The notes below the pieces were generated by a model. The model was not told the origin of the DNA, did no database searches, and saw only the letters and a list, made by a program, of their open reading frames with translations. From the NCBI RefSeq assembly GCF_007859955.1, contig NZ_SJPR01000001.1, positions 1,183,590 to 1,247,589 of the forward strand: 64,000 nucleotides of DNA. Direction: 5' to 3'. Position 1 is the first letter of the stretch. Each line of letters begins with the position of its first letter. Made by a program: the position numbers and the translations under genes. This DNA is from Botrimarina colliarenosi. Lineage in GTDB: Bacteria; Planctomycetota; Planctomycetia; Pirellulales; Lacipirellulaceae. Positions 52,023 to 60,622 of the stretch are shown here, in pieces.

Positions 52023-53888
52023 CTATTCGGCGGCTTCGGCCGCAGGCGTCTTCGCGGGCTGCTTCTCCCAGGGCCACGGCTCAACCGGGATCGGCACGCG
52101 GAGCGACCAATCGTCGGCCCCGGCAGGGATCTGCGCCGCCATGTCGACCATGGCCTGTTCGTCGGCAGTGAGCTTATCGGGGGCGCCGTCCACCTCACGG
52201 ATCTTTATCCCCTCGAAGGTCTGCGATGGCCCATAGTAGCTCTGGTCATGACTGCCGCCGTCGTCGACGCCATTGGCTCCGCACGAGTAGAGCAGGTAGC
52301 CGTCGTCCGTCAGCCGATACAGGAAGGGGGCGTCTGTGAAGGTGTCAACGGGCAGCTTCGGCAGCACGGCGGGAACGAGCTCGTCGAGCGACGCCGGGTA
52401 GGCGTTGTGATCGGTGCGATAGATCGCGAGGGCGAGAGCGAGGCGAGTCGCCTCGTATTTCGTCTTGTCACGTCCCGGTACAGTCAGCTCCCATTCAAAT
52501 GTTACCGAAAAGCTAGCGAGTACGGCTTGGCTTATCACGCCCGCCCGACCTGCTGGCGTGAGCAACCGCATCGGCTCGGCAAACGGATCGATCTGGCTGA
52601 CAAGCGCGTAGTCATCGGCAAGCTGTTGAAGGGCGTCGGCTTGCTGTCGGGGCGTCGGCAGCTTGTACGCAGCGTCCTTTCTGTCGTGGTACTCGTTTAA
52701 CGCGACGAGCACAGGGTTCCAATCGATGGAGGTACGGGACGCCAACCCTAATAGCGGGTCGGTGGGTTGTAACCAAGACTCAAGGAAGGTTGCCTCTCCT
52801 CGGATGAGGGAATCGAGTCCGTACCAGCGTTCGCCTTCGATAGTGCGGACGATATCGCAAGCCGGCGGAGAACCATCGAGCACTTTGAGCAGCCACCGCA
52901 GGGTGGCTCCGGGCGTTGCGGGGTCCGCCGCCAACGCTTGAATCTGCGCCATTCCCATGCCTTCGAAAGCACTCGCAAGCAACTGATCAATCATCAGTCG
53001 ACCGCGCCCCACGTGATGAGCCATCTTGAGGAGGCTCACCGATTCATGGGCGGCGTCGTCGTAACGCTTGCAACCAAGTGCGTAGTTGCAAAGCAGTTCC
53101 AAGTGGCGAGCCGCGCTACGTATTAAGGAGATTTGGCGATTCCCAAGTTCTGCCATCTTCCCGCCGGCGAGATGCTCGGGGGCGGGTAAGTAGAAATGCG
53201 ATTTCTCCGCGGCGTCGTGTAAGCGATCGAGCCCGGCGCGATTCGCTTCGATCCACTCGGCCGCAAAGGGAAGGTCTTCCGCCGTCCAGGGACGGTCGAG
53301 CGCCAGCCAAACCAACTCTTCAACGCGGATGTCGCCTGCTGCTTGGTCATCGGTCGCCGACCAGAAGGCTGCGTCATTGGTTCCGTAGAGAGTCGGAAAC
53401 CCTCCACCGAAGTCGATTTCTTCACTAGCCGGCGGGCCTGCGATGTTGGCCGGCTTCGCGACACGAGACCGATAAAGCCGCGCTGCTGCTAGGTTCATCG
53501 CATCGCCACCGTACGTTTCGATCCGTCGTGTCGGATTGGGAACGTCCGGCATGCCCAGCTCTTCGATGAGCAGCTTGGCTTCCGTGGGCGAGTAAGCGTC
53601 GTCACCTTCGGGCCACATCGCTTCGAGCAGCGGGATCGCTCCGTTGTTGTCCGGTGTGACGTCCTTACGCATTTTGGCGAGCAGCGCCGCCGCGTAGTCG
53701 GGCAGGCCGTCCGCGGCGAGCGGCGTCGTCCGGTGCGTCGTCGCTTTGCTGATGACGATTGGCGGGTTCGGCCCGAACGTCACGTAGAGGACAAGGCCCA
53801 CCGCGGTGAGCGTCGCCAGCGCAAGCAGCCACCACGGCAGCGTCGACTTCTTGGTCCGGCGGTGGCGGTCGATTGGCGAGTCGAACAT
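52023..53888 (-). CDS. Single-pass membrane hypothetical protein, 621 aa
   Basis: A short basic N-terminus and one membrane helix (residues ~18-38, WWLLALATLTAVGLVLYVTF) precede a long soluble domain. The C-terminal 120 residues contain LALAIYRTDHNAYPASLDEL and FLYRLTDDGYLLYSCGANG, a pattern resembling the end of pseudopilin or DUF1559-linked secreted proteins. The middle is helical, with no named family. It begins 9 nt after the stop of the glycosyltransferase gene, so the two form one operon. Its central part looks less GC-rich than its ends. Confidence 0.72.
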   Translation of the reverse strand: MFDSPIDRHRRTKKSTLPWWLLALATLTAVGLVLYVTFGPNPPIVISKATTHRTTPLAADGLPDYAAALLAKMRKDVTPDNNGAIPLLEAMWPEGDDAYSPTEAKLLIEELGMPDVPNPTRRIETYGGDAMNLAAARLYRSRVAKPANIAGPPASEEIDFGGGFPTLYGTNDAAFWSATDDQAAGDIRVEELVWLALDRPWTAEDLPFAAEWIEANRAGLDRLHDAAEKSHFYLPAPEHLAGGKMAELGNRQISLIRSAARHLELLCNYALGCKRYDDAAHESVSLLKMAHHVGRGRLMIDQLLASAFEGMGMAQIQALAADPATPGATLRWLLKVLDGSPPACDIVRTIEGERWYGLDSLIRGEATFLESWLQPTDPLLGLASRTSIDWNPVLVALNEYHDRKDAAYKLPTPRQQADALQQLADDYALVSQIDPFAEPMRLLTPAGRAGVISQAVLASFSVTFEWELTVPGRDKTKYEATRLALALAIYRTDHNAYPASLDELVPAVLPKLPVDTFTDAPFLYRLTDDGYLLYSCGANGVDDGGSHDQSYYGPSQTFEGIKIREVDGAPDKLTADEQAMVDMAAQIPAGADDWSLRVPIPVEPWPWEKQPAKTPAAEAAE

Positions 53889-53897
53889 GCCAGTTTA

Positions 53898-54929
53898 TCA
53901 GGCCGCCTGCGACGGCGCCGGCGTGACCTGGGGGGCCGGCGTGTCATGGGGGCAGTCCCATTCGCGCCAATCGGGCGTCGGGCAAGGAACGTCACGGCGG
54001 CCGCTCGCGATCGCCAGCGCGCCCCGCACCAACGCCTCGGCGCCGCAGCGCCAGGTGGTGGGCGAGAGGGGTTCGGCCGTGGCGAGTTCACGCCACAGCC
54101 GCCAGGCGGTGGCGAGGTTGCCGTTACGGGCCGCCTGCCGGGCCCATTTGCCCCGCGGGTCGGAGAGCTTGCGCTGCGAAGGCTCGCGGCGGGACAGCGG
54201 CGCCAACCCGCGCTCGGCCCGCGCTTCCAACAGCAACTGGGTCATCCGTTGCGACTGTTCGGTCCGGCGGTTCCAACAGACCGAGCCGGGATGCAGCCGG
54301 TAACGCAGCAACGGTTCGGCGAGGTTGGCGAGCCGGCCCGTCAGCGCGAGCCGCAGCCAGAGATCGGCGTCCTCGACCCACTCGTAATCGGCCCGGTAGC
54401 CGCCGGCGGCGAGGACCGCATCGCGACGCATCAAGACCGTTGGGTGGGCGATCGGCGCCGCGCCGGCAAGAAGCGCCGACTCGATCGCCTCGTGCTCGGT
54501 CGGGCACGGCAGGGTCCGCAGCAGGTCCCCTGTGGGGTCCATGGTCGTCACCGCCGAGCCGACGAGCGCCACCTCGGGGTGTCGCCCGACAAAGTCGAGC
54601 TGCGTGGCCAAGCGGTGCGGCAGCGCGACGTCGTCGGCATCGATCCGGGCGATCCATTCGGCCCGCGCCTCGGCGAGGCCGCGGTTGAGCGCCGCCACGA
54701 TGCCAGCGTTGGGTTGGTCGATAATTCGGAACCGAGGATCGGCCGCGGCAAAGTCACGGAGGATCGCCAGCGAGCCGTCGGTCGAGCCGTCGTTGACGCA
54801 GACCGCCTCCCAATTGGCGAACGTCTGCCAGCGGAGGCTGGCGAGCGTCTCGCGGAGGTATCGCTCGCCGTTGTAGACCGGCAGGACGAAGCTAGCGGCG
54901 GGGTGTGGTGTTGCGTTGGGGCGTGGCAT
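53898..54929 (-). CDS. Glycosyltransferase family 2
   Basis: The 343-aa GT-A enzyme begins with ASFVLPVYNGERYLRETLAS and has VNDGSTDGSLAIL. ARIDADDVALPHRL contains the DxD-type metal site, and YEWVEDADLWLRLAL contains the catalytic Asp region near residue 190. The C-terminal ~120 residues are helical and family-specific. The ATG at 54929 is where the domain starts; the frame is open upstream into the YjbQ region, which is coding on the other strand. Sugar donor and acceptor are unknown, likely surface polysaccharide. Confidence 0.9.
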   Translation of the reverse strand: MPRPNATPHPAASFVLPVYNGERYLRETLASLRWQTFANWEAVCVNDGSTDGSLAILRDFAAADPRFRIIDQPNAGIVAALNRGLAEARAEWIARIDADDVALPHRLATQLDFVGRHPEVALVGSAVTTMDPTGDLLRTLPCPTEHEAIESALLAGAAPIAHPTVLMRRDAVLAAGGYRADYEWVEDADLWLRLALTGRLANLAEPLLRYRLHPGSVCWNRRTEQSQRMTQLLLEARAERGLAPLSRREPSQRKLSDPRGKWARQAARNGNLATAWRLWRELATAEPLSPTTWRCGAEALVRGALAIASGRRDVPCPTPDWREWDCPHDTPAPQVTPAPSQAA

Positions 54930-55034
54930 GGCGGCGGGATCGTCGCCGACGCCTGCAGATCGGCACAAGATCGATCCGGTGTGTGGTAAATTGCGGGGCC
55001 CCCGCCGTCCCACGCTAGCACACCCGCCCGCCCG

Positions 55035-55463
55035 ATGCCCTGGACCCAAACGACGCTCGACCTGCCGCCGCTGCCGCGGGGGTTTCACCTGATTACCCGC
55101 CGCGTTGTGGAGGCGATGCCGGAAATCGCGGGAACTCGGGTGGGGGTGTTGCACGTCTTCATCCAGCACACGTCGGCCAGCCTGACGCTCAACGAGAACG
55201 CCGACCCCGACGTGCGGCACGACCTCGAGCAGGCGTTCAACCACCTGGCGCCGGAGGCCTTCCCCCACACGCACACCTGCGAAGGCCCCGACGACATGCC
55301 GGCCCATGTGAAGGCGTCGCTGCTGGGCGCCAGCCTGTCGGTCCCGGTCCGCGACGGCCGGCTCGCCCTCGGGACCTGGCAGGGGATCACCCTCTGCGAG
55401 CACCGCGACCACGCCGGCGGTCGGCGGCTGGTTCTCACCCTGTGTGGCGATGAGCTAGGCTAG
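55035..55463 (+). CDS. YjbQ family (UPF0047) protein
   Basis: The 142-aa single-domain protein carries the family signature: VGVLHVFIQHTSASLTLNEN, ADPDVRHDLEQAFNHLAP, a central HTCEGPDDMPAHVKASLLG and LGTWQGITLCEHRD. The conserved histidines form the presumed active site. From established work the E. coli member can act as a secondary thiamine-phosphate synthase; the physiological role remains unclear. It is divergent from the glycosyltransferase gene with a 105-nt gap. Confidence 0.92.
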   Translation: MPWTQTTLDLPPLPRGFHLITRRVVEAMPEIAGTRVGVLHVFIQHTSASLTLNENADPDVRHDLEQAFNHLAPEAFPHTHTCEGPDDMPAHVKASLLGASLSVPVRDGRLALGTWQGITLCEHRDHAGGRRLVLTLCGDELG

Positions 55464-55544
55464 CAGGACCGCTGGTTGAGACTTCCAGGCTTCCGCGACG
55501 GCGAACGCCACCGGCTCTTTCTTGTACTTCTTGGAGTGTTATTG

Positions 55545-56279
55545 ATGCGACCCACCTTGATCGGCTGCTTCTTGCTCGCCGCGGCGACGCCCGCTTTTGC
55601 TCAGAATGGCCAAGCAACCTTCGTTGCCGAGACCTCCCCCTCGGACGACTCCGCGACGCCCAACAACCCGCCGACGCTGGGTGGTCAGTTGATGGCCACC
55701 CCCTCGGTAGAGAACGGCTGGCACTCGCTGTTCAACGGCGAGGACCTGAGCGGCTGGACCGCGAGCGAACACAAAGACACGTTCAAGGTCGTCGACGGCG
55801 TGATCGTCGTCCACGGCGACCGCTCGCACCTCTTCTACACGGGCGACGTCAACGGCGGCGAGTTCAAGGACTTCGAGCTGTGGGTCGAGGTGCAGACCGA
55901 GCCGAAGGCCAACTCGGGCATCTACTTCCACACCGAGTACCAAGAGACCGACTGGCCGGCGAAGGGCTACGAGGTGCAGGTCAACCAGTCGCACAGCGAC
56001 TTCCGCAAGACGGGTGGCCTCTACGGGATCGTCGATGTGAAGGACGTGTCGCCCGTCGAGGACGGCGAGTGGTATGTCGAGCACATTACGGTGAAGGGCA
56101 AGCACATCGTGGTGCGAGTGAACGGCGAAGTCACCGTCGACTACACCGAGCCCGACGGCGTCGAGCGCGAGGAACGCTTCGCCGGCCGCCTGATCGGCAA
56201 GGGGACCTTCGCCCTCCAGGGACACGACCCCGAGAGCGTCGTCCGCTACCGCAAGATCTGGGTCAAGCCGCTGGACTGA
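55545..56279 (+). CDS. Secreted DUF1080 (3-keto-disaccharide hydrolase-like) protein
   Basis: The 244-aa secreted protein has a signal peptide (residues 1-19) and a linker (to ~60). The DUF1080 domain, common in planctomycetes, starts at GWHSLFNGEDLSGWTA and includes FELWVEVQTEPKANSGIYFH, YEVQVNQSHSD and TGGLYGIVDV. The concanavalin-like fold is linked to 3-keto-sugar hydrolysis or carbohydrate binding. The ATG at 55545 has GGAG about 9 nt upstream and starts the signal peptide. A strong terminator follows. Confidence 0.88.
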   Translation: MRPTLIGCFLLAAATPAFAQNGQATFVAETSPSDDSATPNNPPTLGGQLMATPSVENGWHSLFNGEDLSGWTASEHKDTFKVVDGVIVVHGDRSHLFYTGDVNGGEFKDFELWVEVQTEPKANSGIYFHTEYQETDWPAKGYEVQVNQSHSDFRKTGGLYGIVDVKDVSPVEDGEWYVEHITVKGKHIVVRVNGEVTVDYTEPDGVEREERFAGRLIGKGTFALQGHDPESVVRYRKIWVKPLD

Positions 56280-56300
56280 ACCGAGGAAGAGAAGAACAAA

Positions 56301-56338
56301 AAAGCCACGCCGGCCCCGATGGCCGGCGTGGTTTTTTT
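56301..56338 (+). terminator. Intrinsic terminator after the DUF1080 gene
   Basis: An 11-bp perfect stem (CCACGCCGGCC / GGCCGGCGTGG) with a CCGAT loop and seven T. The A-tract on its left would make it usable in both directions. Confidence 0.9.
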
Positions 56339-56368
56339 ATGGTTCCTCTTCTTGGAGCGCAAAGCCAA

Positions 56369-56416
56369 TCCCGTTCACAAGTCGGATTCGACTCCCGTTC
56401 ACAAGTCGGATTCGAC
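56369..56416. repeat. Two tandem 24-bp units
   Basis: TCCCGTTCACAAGTCGGATT plus CGAC occurs exactly twice in a row (56369-56392, 56393-56416). Confidence 0.95.
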
Positions 56417-56596
56417 CGCACTGCGCTCCGAAGCCAGCGAAGCCGCTTGTCACCGGTCAGTTGGGCTGGCCGGCGGGGTCGACGCCCTTTGCTAGCCGAG
56501 GATTTCACCCAGAAACGGGGGCGTATCGTCCCGCTAGCGGCGCCGGCCGTTGTCACCTGCGCTACAGGGTTTTTCGTTAACTTTTGCGCAAAAGGC

Positions 56597-56625
56597 CTGA
56601 CAGGGGGGGCAAGCCAAACTATCTT
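56597..56625 (+). promoter_or_regulatory. Promoter candidate for an intergenic RNA
   Basis: CTGACA (5/6 of -35) and TATCTT (4/6 of -10) are separated by exactly 17 nt. It sits 3 nt after a perfect palindrome, CTTTTGCGCAAAAG, which could be a regulator site. Confidence 0.4.
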
Positions 56626-56631
56626 CGCGGT

Positions 56632-56888
56632 TAGACGCGGCTCGGAACCCGCTTCGATTGACCCGCTTCGACTAGCTCCGAGATCGGGTCGCGTCGGACC
56701 CAGCTCTGAGGTGCAACGCCTCGGAGTAGCGAAACACCCCGCAGACCTAGCTTGAAAACTGTTCCTCAGCTTTGACGGTTCCTCTTGAGCCCTTTTCGGT
56801 CCTGTTGGGTGGAGTACGGCACACTTTAGTACGGCATCAATGATCAGACTCGCCCCGGGCAGGCCAGACGGCTTGTCCGGGGTTTTCG
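56632..56888 (+). ncRNA. Candidate small RNA, about 255 nt
   Basis: The span from the expected start after the promoter-like pair to an intrinsic terminator contains no credible ORF. It ends in a 13-bp stem followed by TTTTCGTTT. Internal features include GTACGGCA twice (around 56815-56838) and several GC-rich hairpins. It does not show recognisable marks of tmRNA, RNase P RNA, SRP RNA or 6S RNA. The next gene on the right is convergent, so the transcript would not be its leader. Confidence 0.35.
56853..56888 (+). terminator. Intrinsic terminator in the interval before 56983
   Basis: A 13-bp stem with two G-U pairs (CCCCGGGCAGGCC / GGCTTGTCCGGGG), an AGAC loop and TTTTCG. It reads on the plus strand, away from any annotated plus-strand gene. 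Confidence 0.75.
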
Positions 56889-56982
56889 TTTCGCCCGGCG
56901 GGTTCTTGCGGCGTCGGAGTCTGTGACGCCGCACAGGGGCCTCCAGTTCCGCCGAATTCCCGACGAGGACTGGTTTCCCGCT

Positions 56983-58041
56983 TTAGGTGGCGAGGATCGC
57001 CTCGCCGACGGCCAGCCCGCTAAGGTAAGCGCCCTCGACGCGGGGTCCGCCGCACCAGTCCCCCGCGGCGAACAGCCCTAGCCCGCGGTCGGCCAGCGCC
57101 CGTTCGTCGAGCGGGTTTTCCGGCAGGGCAAACCGCCAACGATGGCCAGCCAACGACGTCGGCGCCCGCGGCGTGGCGCCGACGGCCCGCCAGAACGCCG
57201 CCAGGAGGCTCTGTGCGGCCTGTTCGGGGGCAACTTCGAGGTTGGCCTCGCTCCACGCCGCCGAGCCGTGCAGGACCCAGTGGTCGCCTCCTACGGCAGG
57301 TCGCTCCGGCTTGGAGCTATCGCGGGCGATCCAGCTCAGCGGCGTCGCCTCCGTGGGTCCGTTGACGAACGCGCCGTCGAAATCGACCGGCAGCGGCCCG
57401 GCGAACGACGCCATCGCGGCCCAGCAGCCCGTCATGCGGACGCTCTTGGCCGCGTTGGAGAGGGCGGGTGAAGGGGTCAGCAGTTCGGCGGCTTGCGGCG
57501 CCGGGGTCGTCACCACCACCTTCGCAAAGTCACCCAGGGGCTCGCCCGACTCGCCCGCTAGCCGCCAGCGGCCGGCCCCCCGCTTCAGCGGAGCGACTCG
57601 CACGCCGGTCGTGACGCGGCCCCCCGCCTCGGCGACCTCCTCGGCGAGCCGCTTCGCGACGGCGTTCATACCGGGGACGCCGACGTAGCGCTTCTTCCCT
57701 CCCGGCGGGTCGGCGTTCACACAGCCGGCGGCGTCGCATTCGATCGTCGCCAATCGCCCTTCCCACTCGGCCGCGACCCCCGCGGCGACCCATTCGGCGA
57801 CCTGGGCCCGGAAACGGTCCGATTCGGCCGTGAAGTACTGGGCCCCGTGGTCGAACTGCGCGCCCTGGGTGGATGATGCGTCGCCATTAGCGGTGCGGGT
57901 CGAGAGGCGTCCCCCGACGCCGCGTCCCTTGTCAAAGACGTGGACGGTGGCGCCGGCGCGGGCCAGGAGCCTCGCGGCGGCAAGGCCGGCCATGCCGGCG
58001 CCGAGGATGGCGATGGTGTCGGGGTCGTTCGATTCAGACAT
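56983..58041 (-). CDS. Renalase-like FAD-dependent oxidoreductase
   Basis: The 352-aa flavoprotein begins with an FAD motif (AILGAGMAGLAAARLLARAG) and GVGGRLSTR. Its middle has FDHGAQYFTAESDRF. The C-terminus contains LGLFAAGDWCGGPRVEGAYL with SGLAVGEAIL, a layout found in renalase-like amine oxidases that oxidise dihydropyridine isomers of NAD(P)H. The reaction in this organism is inferred only. It is divergently oriented from another FAD amine oxidase starting at 58144. Confidence 0.85.
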   Translation of the reverse strand: MSESNDPDTIAILGAGMAGLAAARLLARAGATVHVFDKGRGVGGRLSTRTANGDASSTQGAQFDHGAQYFTAESDRFRAQVAEWVAAGVAAEWEGRLATIECDAAGCVNADPPGGKKRYVGVPGMNAVAKRLAEEVAEAGGRVTTGVRVAPLKRGAGRWRLAGESGEPLGDFAKVVVTTPAPQAAELLTPSPALSNAAKSVRMTGCWAAMASFAGPLPVDFDGAFVNGPTEATPLSWIARDSSKPERPAVGGDHWVLHGSAAWSEANLEVAPEQAAQSLLAAFWRAVGATPRAPTSLAGHRWRFALPENPLDERALADRGLGLFAAGDWCGGPRVEGAYLSGLAVGEAILAT

Positions 58042-58143
58042 CGGGGTCTCAGAGCGGTGATCGCGGACTCACTGCCGGCGCGCCGGCTGCGTCGTTAGAT
58101 TAGTCGGACCGCACCTTGCCGCTAGACGCAACCCACCCCCGCA

Positions 58144-59436
58144 ATGCCCGATCCCCACGAACCCGCCTCCCCGGTCGACGATGTTCTTGTGGTCGGCGCC
58201 GGCCTCGCCGGGCTCGCCTGCGCACGACGGCTCGTCGCGGCGGGGAAAAAAGTGGCGGTTTTCGAGGCGTCGGACGCCGTTGGCGGGCGGGTCCGGACCG
58301 ACCACGTCGAGGACTTCCTCCTCGATCGGGGCTTCCAGGTCTACAACCCGGCCTATCCCGACGCGGCCGAGGCGCTCGATCACGCGCGGCTCGAACTCAA
58401 GCCGTTCGAACCGGGCGCGCTCGTCCGCCACGGTGGCCAGTTCCATCGACTCAGCGACCCGTGGCGGCGGCCCACCAAGGCGTTCGCCACCGCGTTTAGC
58501 GGCGCGGCGACGCTGCAAGACAAACTGCTCGTCGCCCGGCTCCGCGCGAAGCTCCGCCGGGACCCGTCGCTCGACGCCATCGCCGGCGAAGAGGTGACAA
58601 CGCTCGACGCCCTGCGTCGCTGGGGGTTCTCCGACACGATCATCGAACGGTTCTTCCGCCCGTTCCTCGGCGGCGTCTTCCTCGAGAACGAGCTCGCGAC
58701 GTCGAGCCGGATGTTCGAATACGTCTTTCGGTTGTTCGGCGAGGGGGAGGTCTCGCTGCCACGTTACGGGATGCAGCAGATCCCGGAGCAACTCGCCGGA
58801 GAGCTGCCCGAAGGGGTCGTGCGGCTCAACGCGCCGGTCGAATCGCTCACCACCGAGGGCGACACCCACGACGGTGGCGTGATGGTTGGCGGAGTGCGTC
58901 ACCAGGCGCGACTTGTCGTCCTGGCGACCGACGGACCCGCGGCCGACCACCTGCTCGGCGAGACGGGCGGCGAATGGCGTTCGACGGCGTGCGTCTACTT
59001 CGCGACGGCCGAGGCGCCGATCGACGAGCCGATCCTCTTGCTCGCCGGCGACGGACCCGACGCCGGGCCGATCAACAGCCTCTGTGTTCCGAGCCTTGTC
59101 AGCCGCGCCTACGCCCCCAACGACCACGCCTTGGTGTCGGTCTCGGTCGTCGGCGACCCGGCCGTATCGGAGGACGGTCTGGTCGAGTCGATCCTCCACC
59201 AGGCGCGCGAGTGGTTTGGTCAGCCGGTCGCGACGTGGCGGCTGCTGCGGGTCTACCGTGTTCGGCACGCGCTGCCCGACCAGCGTCCACCGCACTACCG
59301 GACGATCGAGAAATCGACCCGGGCCCGTCAGCGGGTCTTTGTCTGCGGCGACCGATTCGACACGGCGTCGATCAACGGCGCGATCCGCTCGGGCAATCGG
59401 ACGGCCGAAGCGGTGCTGCGCGAGCTAGCGACTTAA
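58144..59436 (+). CDS. FAD-dependent amine oxidase/desaturase-like protein
   Basis: The 430-aa protein has the dinucleotide motif DVLVVGAGLAGLACARRL (residues ~11-28) and AVGGRVRTD. A GFQVYNPAYPDA segment and FFRPFLGGVF, ATSSRMFEYVFRLF mark the family of FAD amine oxidases related to protoporphyrinogen oxidases and carotenoid desaturases. The C-terminal FAD site is VFVCGDRFDTASINGAIRSG. The substrate is unknown. Its 3' half from codon 225 is duplicated downstream (59719-60340), with the first 357 bp identical. It is followed by a palindromic repeat and a chimeric frame. Confidence 0.88.
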   Translation: MPDPHEPASPVDDVLVVGAGLAGLACARRLVAAGKKVAVFEASDAVGGRVRTDHVEDFLLDRGFQVYNPAYPDAAEALDHARLELKPFEPGALVRHGGQFHRLSDPWRRPTKAFATAFSGAATLQDKLLVARLRAKLRRDPSLDAIAGEEVTTLDALRRWGFSDTIIERFFRPFLGGVFLENELATSSRMFEYVFRLFGEGEVSLPRYGMQQIPEQLAGELPEGVVRLNAPVESLTTEGDTHDGGVMVGGVRHQARLVVLATDGPAADHLLGETGGEWRSTACVYFATAEAPIDEPILLLAGDGPDAGPINSLCVPSLVSRAYAPNDHALVSVSVVGDPAVSEDGLVESILHQAREWFGQPVATWRLLRVYRVRHALPDQRPPHYRTIEKSTRARQRVFVCGDRFDTASINGAIRSGNRTAEAVLRELAT

Positions 59437-59718
59437 CCCGGCTAAGCACCAGTCGCTGCACTCCTTAAGGAACCTACCCGTTACACAGCAGCAACGCCCG
59501 CATTCCCCCTCCCTTTCAGGGAGGGGTCAGGGGAGGGTGGCGCCGTTCATCACAGGTGCGTTCTCCTGTCCTGATCACCGCTACCCTCCCCTAGCCCCTC
59601 CCTGAAAGGGAGGGGGATAAGACGACGCCTCTCGGCAAATCTTCATGGCCGCTTCTTCCAACACCGGCGGATCGCGACGCTTGGCTATCAACGCCGAGTG
59701 GTATGGCCGGTTGCGATG
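58815..59718. repeat. Tandem duplication, unit 1
   Basis: The unit runs from codon 225 of the amine oxidase through the palindromic repeat to codon 26 of the chimeric frame. The offset to unit 2 is about 904 nt. Its first 357 bp (58815-59171) are identical to unit 2; the rest differs mainly by third-position changes. Confidence 0.88.
59505..59616. repeat. Palindromic intergenic repeat, CCCCCTCCC family (copy 3)
   Basis: The left end CCCCCTCCCTTTCAGGGAGG is mirrored by CCTCCCTGAAAGGGAGGGGG on the right; the interior has GTTCATCACAGG and CTCCTGTCCTGATCA. It is part of duplication unit 1. Confidence 0.9.
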
Positions 59719-60340
59719 GGTCGTGCGGCTCAACGCGCCGGTCGAATCGCTCACCACCGAGGGCGACACCCACGACGGTGGCGTGATGGTTGGCGGAGTG
59801 CGTCACCAGGCGCGACTTGTCGTCCTGGCGACCGACGGACCCGCGGCCGACCACCTGCTCGGCGAGACGGGCGGCGAATGGCGTTCGACGGCGTGCGTCT
59901 ACTTCGCGACGGCCGAGGCGCCGATCGACGAGCCGATCCTCTTGCTCGCCGGCGACGGACCCGACGCCGGGCCGATCAACAGCCTCTGTGTTCCGAGCCT
60001 TGTCAGCCGCGCCTACGCCCCCAACGACCACGCCTTGGTGTCGGTCTCGGTCGTCGGCGACCCGGCCGTATCGGATGACGAACTCGTCGAGTCGATCCTC
60101 CACCAGGCGCGCGAGTGGTTCGGTCAACCGGTCGCGACTTGGCAGTTGCTGCGGGTCTACCGCGTGCGGCACGCCCTGCCCGATCAACGGCCGCCCCACT
60201 ACCGCACGATCGAGAAATCGACCCGTGCCCGTCAGCGGGTCTTTGTTTGTGGCGACCGCTTCGACACGGCGTCGATCAACGGCGCGATCCGCTCGGGCCA
60301 TCGGACGGCCGAAGCGGTGCTGCGTGAGCTCGACGCTTAA
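59645..60340 (+). pseudogene. Chimeric frame: kinase 5' end fused to amine-oxidase 3' half
   Basis: The 231-aa frame begins with 26 residues matching the start of the histidine kinase at 60550 (one change, Ser5 for Pro5), then continues in frame with residues 226-430 of the amine oxidase (VRLNAPVESLTTEGD onward). The FAD-binding N-terminus is lost, so an active enzyme is unlikely. The junction lies at shared GGGTCG. The first 357 bp of the oxidase part are identical to the parent, the remainder about 85-90% by eye, with the C-terminus RELDA instead of RELAT. It could still be translated from the kinase-type leader. It is called a pseudogene because it is a partial duplicate. Confidence 0.75.
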
Positions 60341-60622
60341 CCCGGCTCAACACCCTACGCCTCCCTACCTTGGGAACTAATCCGCTAAACAATAGCAACG
60401 CCCGCATTCCCCCTCCCTTTCAGGGAGGGGTCAGGGGAGGGTGACGCCGTTCATTACAGGTGCATCCTCCTGTCCTGATCACCGCTACCCTCCCCTAGCC
60501 CCTCCCTAAAAGGGAGGGGGAGTTAGACGACGCCTCTCGGCAAATCTTCATGGCCGCTTCTCCCAACACCGGCGGATCGCGACGCTTGGCTATCAACGCC
60601 GAGTGGTATGGCCGGTTGCGCT
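59719..60622. repeat. Tandem duplication, unit 2
   Basis: The second unit carries the oxidase 3' half, repeat copy 4 and the first codons of the intact kinase. It matches 58815-59718. Confidence 0.88.
60409..60520. repeat. Palindromic intergenic repeat, CCCCCTCCC family (copy 4)
   Basis: The duplicate of copy 3, with scattered differences (GTGACGCCGTTCATTACAGG in the interior; CTAAAAGGG instead of CTGAAAGGG at the right end). Confidence 0.9.

Larger units (their letters stand above)
56339..56982. other. Long non-coding interval with a candidate RNA
   Basis: No convincing gene is seen in 644 nt. It holds a 24-bp tandem repeat (56369), a 14-bp palindrome CTTTTGCGCAAAAG (56581-56594), a promoter-like pair (56597-56625) and a terminator (56853-56888). 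A 223-codon frame on the minus strand spans these elements and is rejected. Confidence 0.6.

Noticed and set aside
56263..56934. A 223-codon minus-strand frame in the long interval
   Set aside because: It spans two terminators, a tandem repeat and part of the DUF1080 gene end, and shows no protein features.
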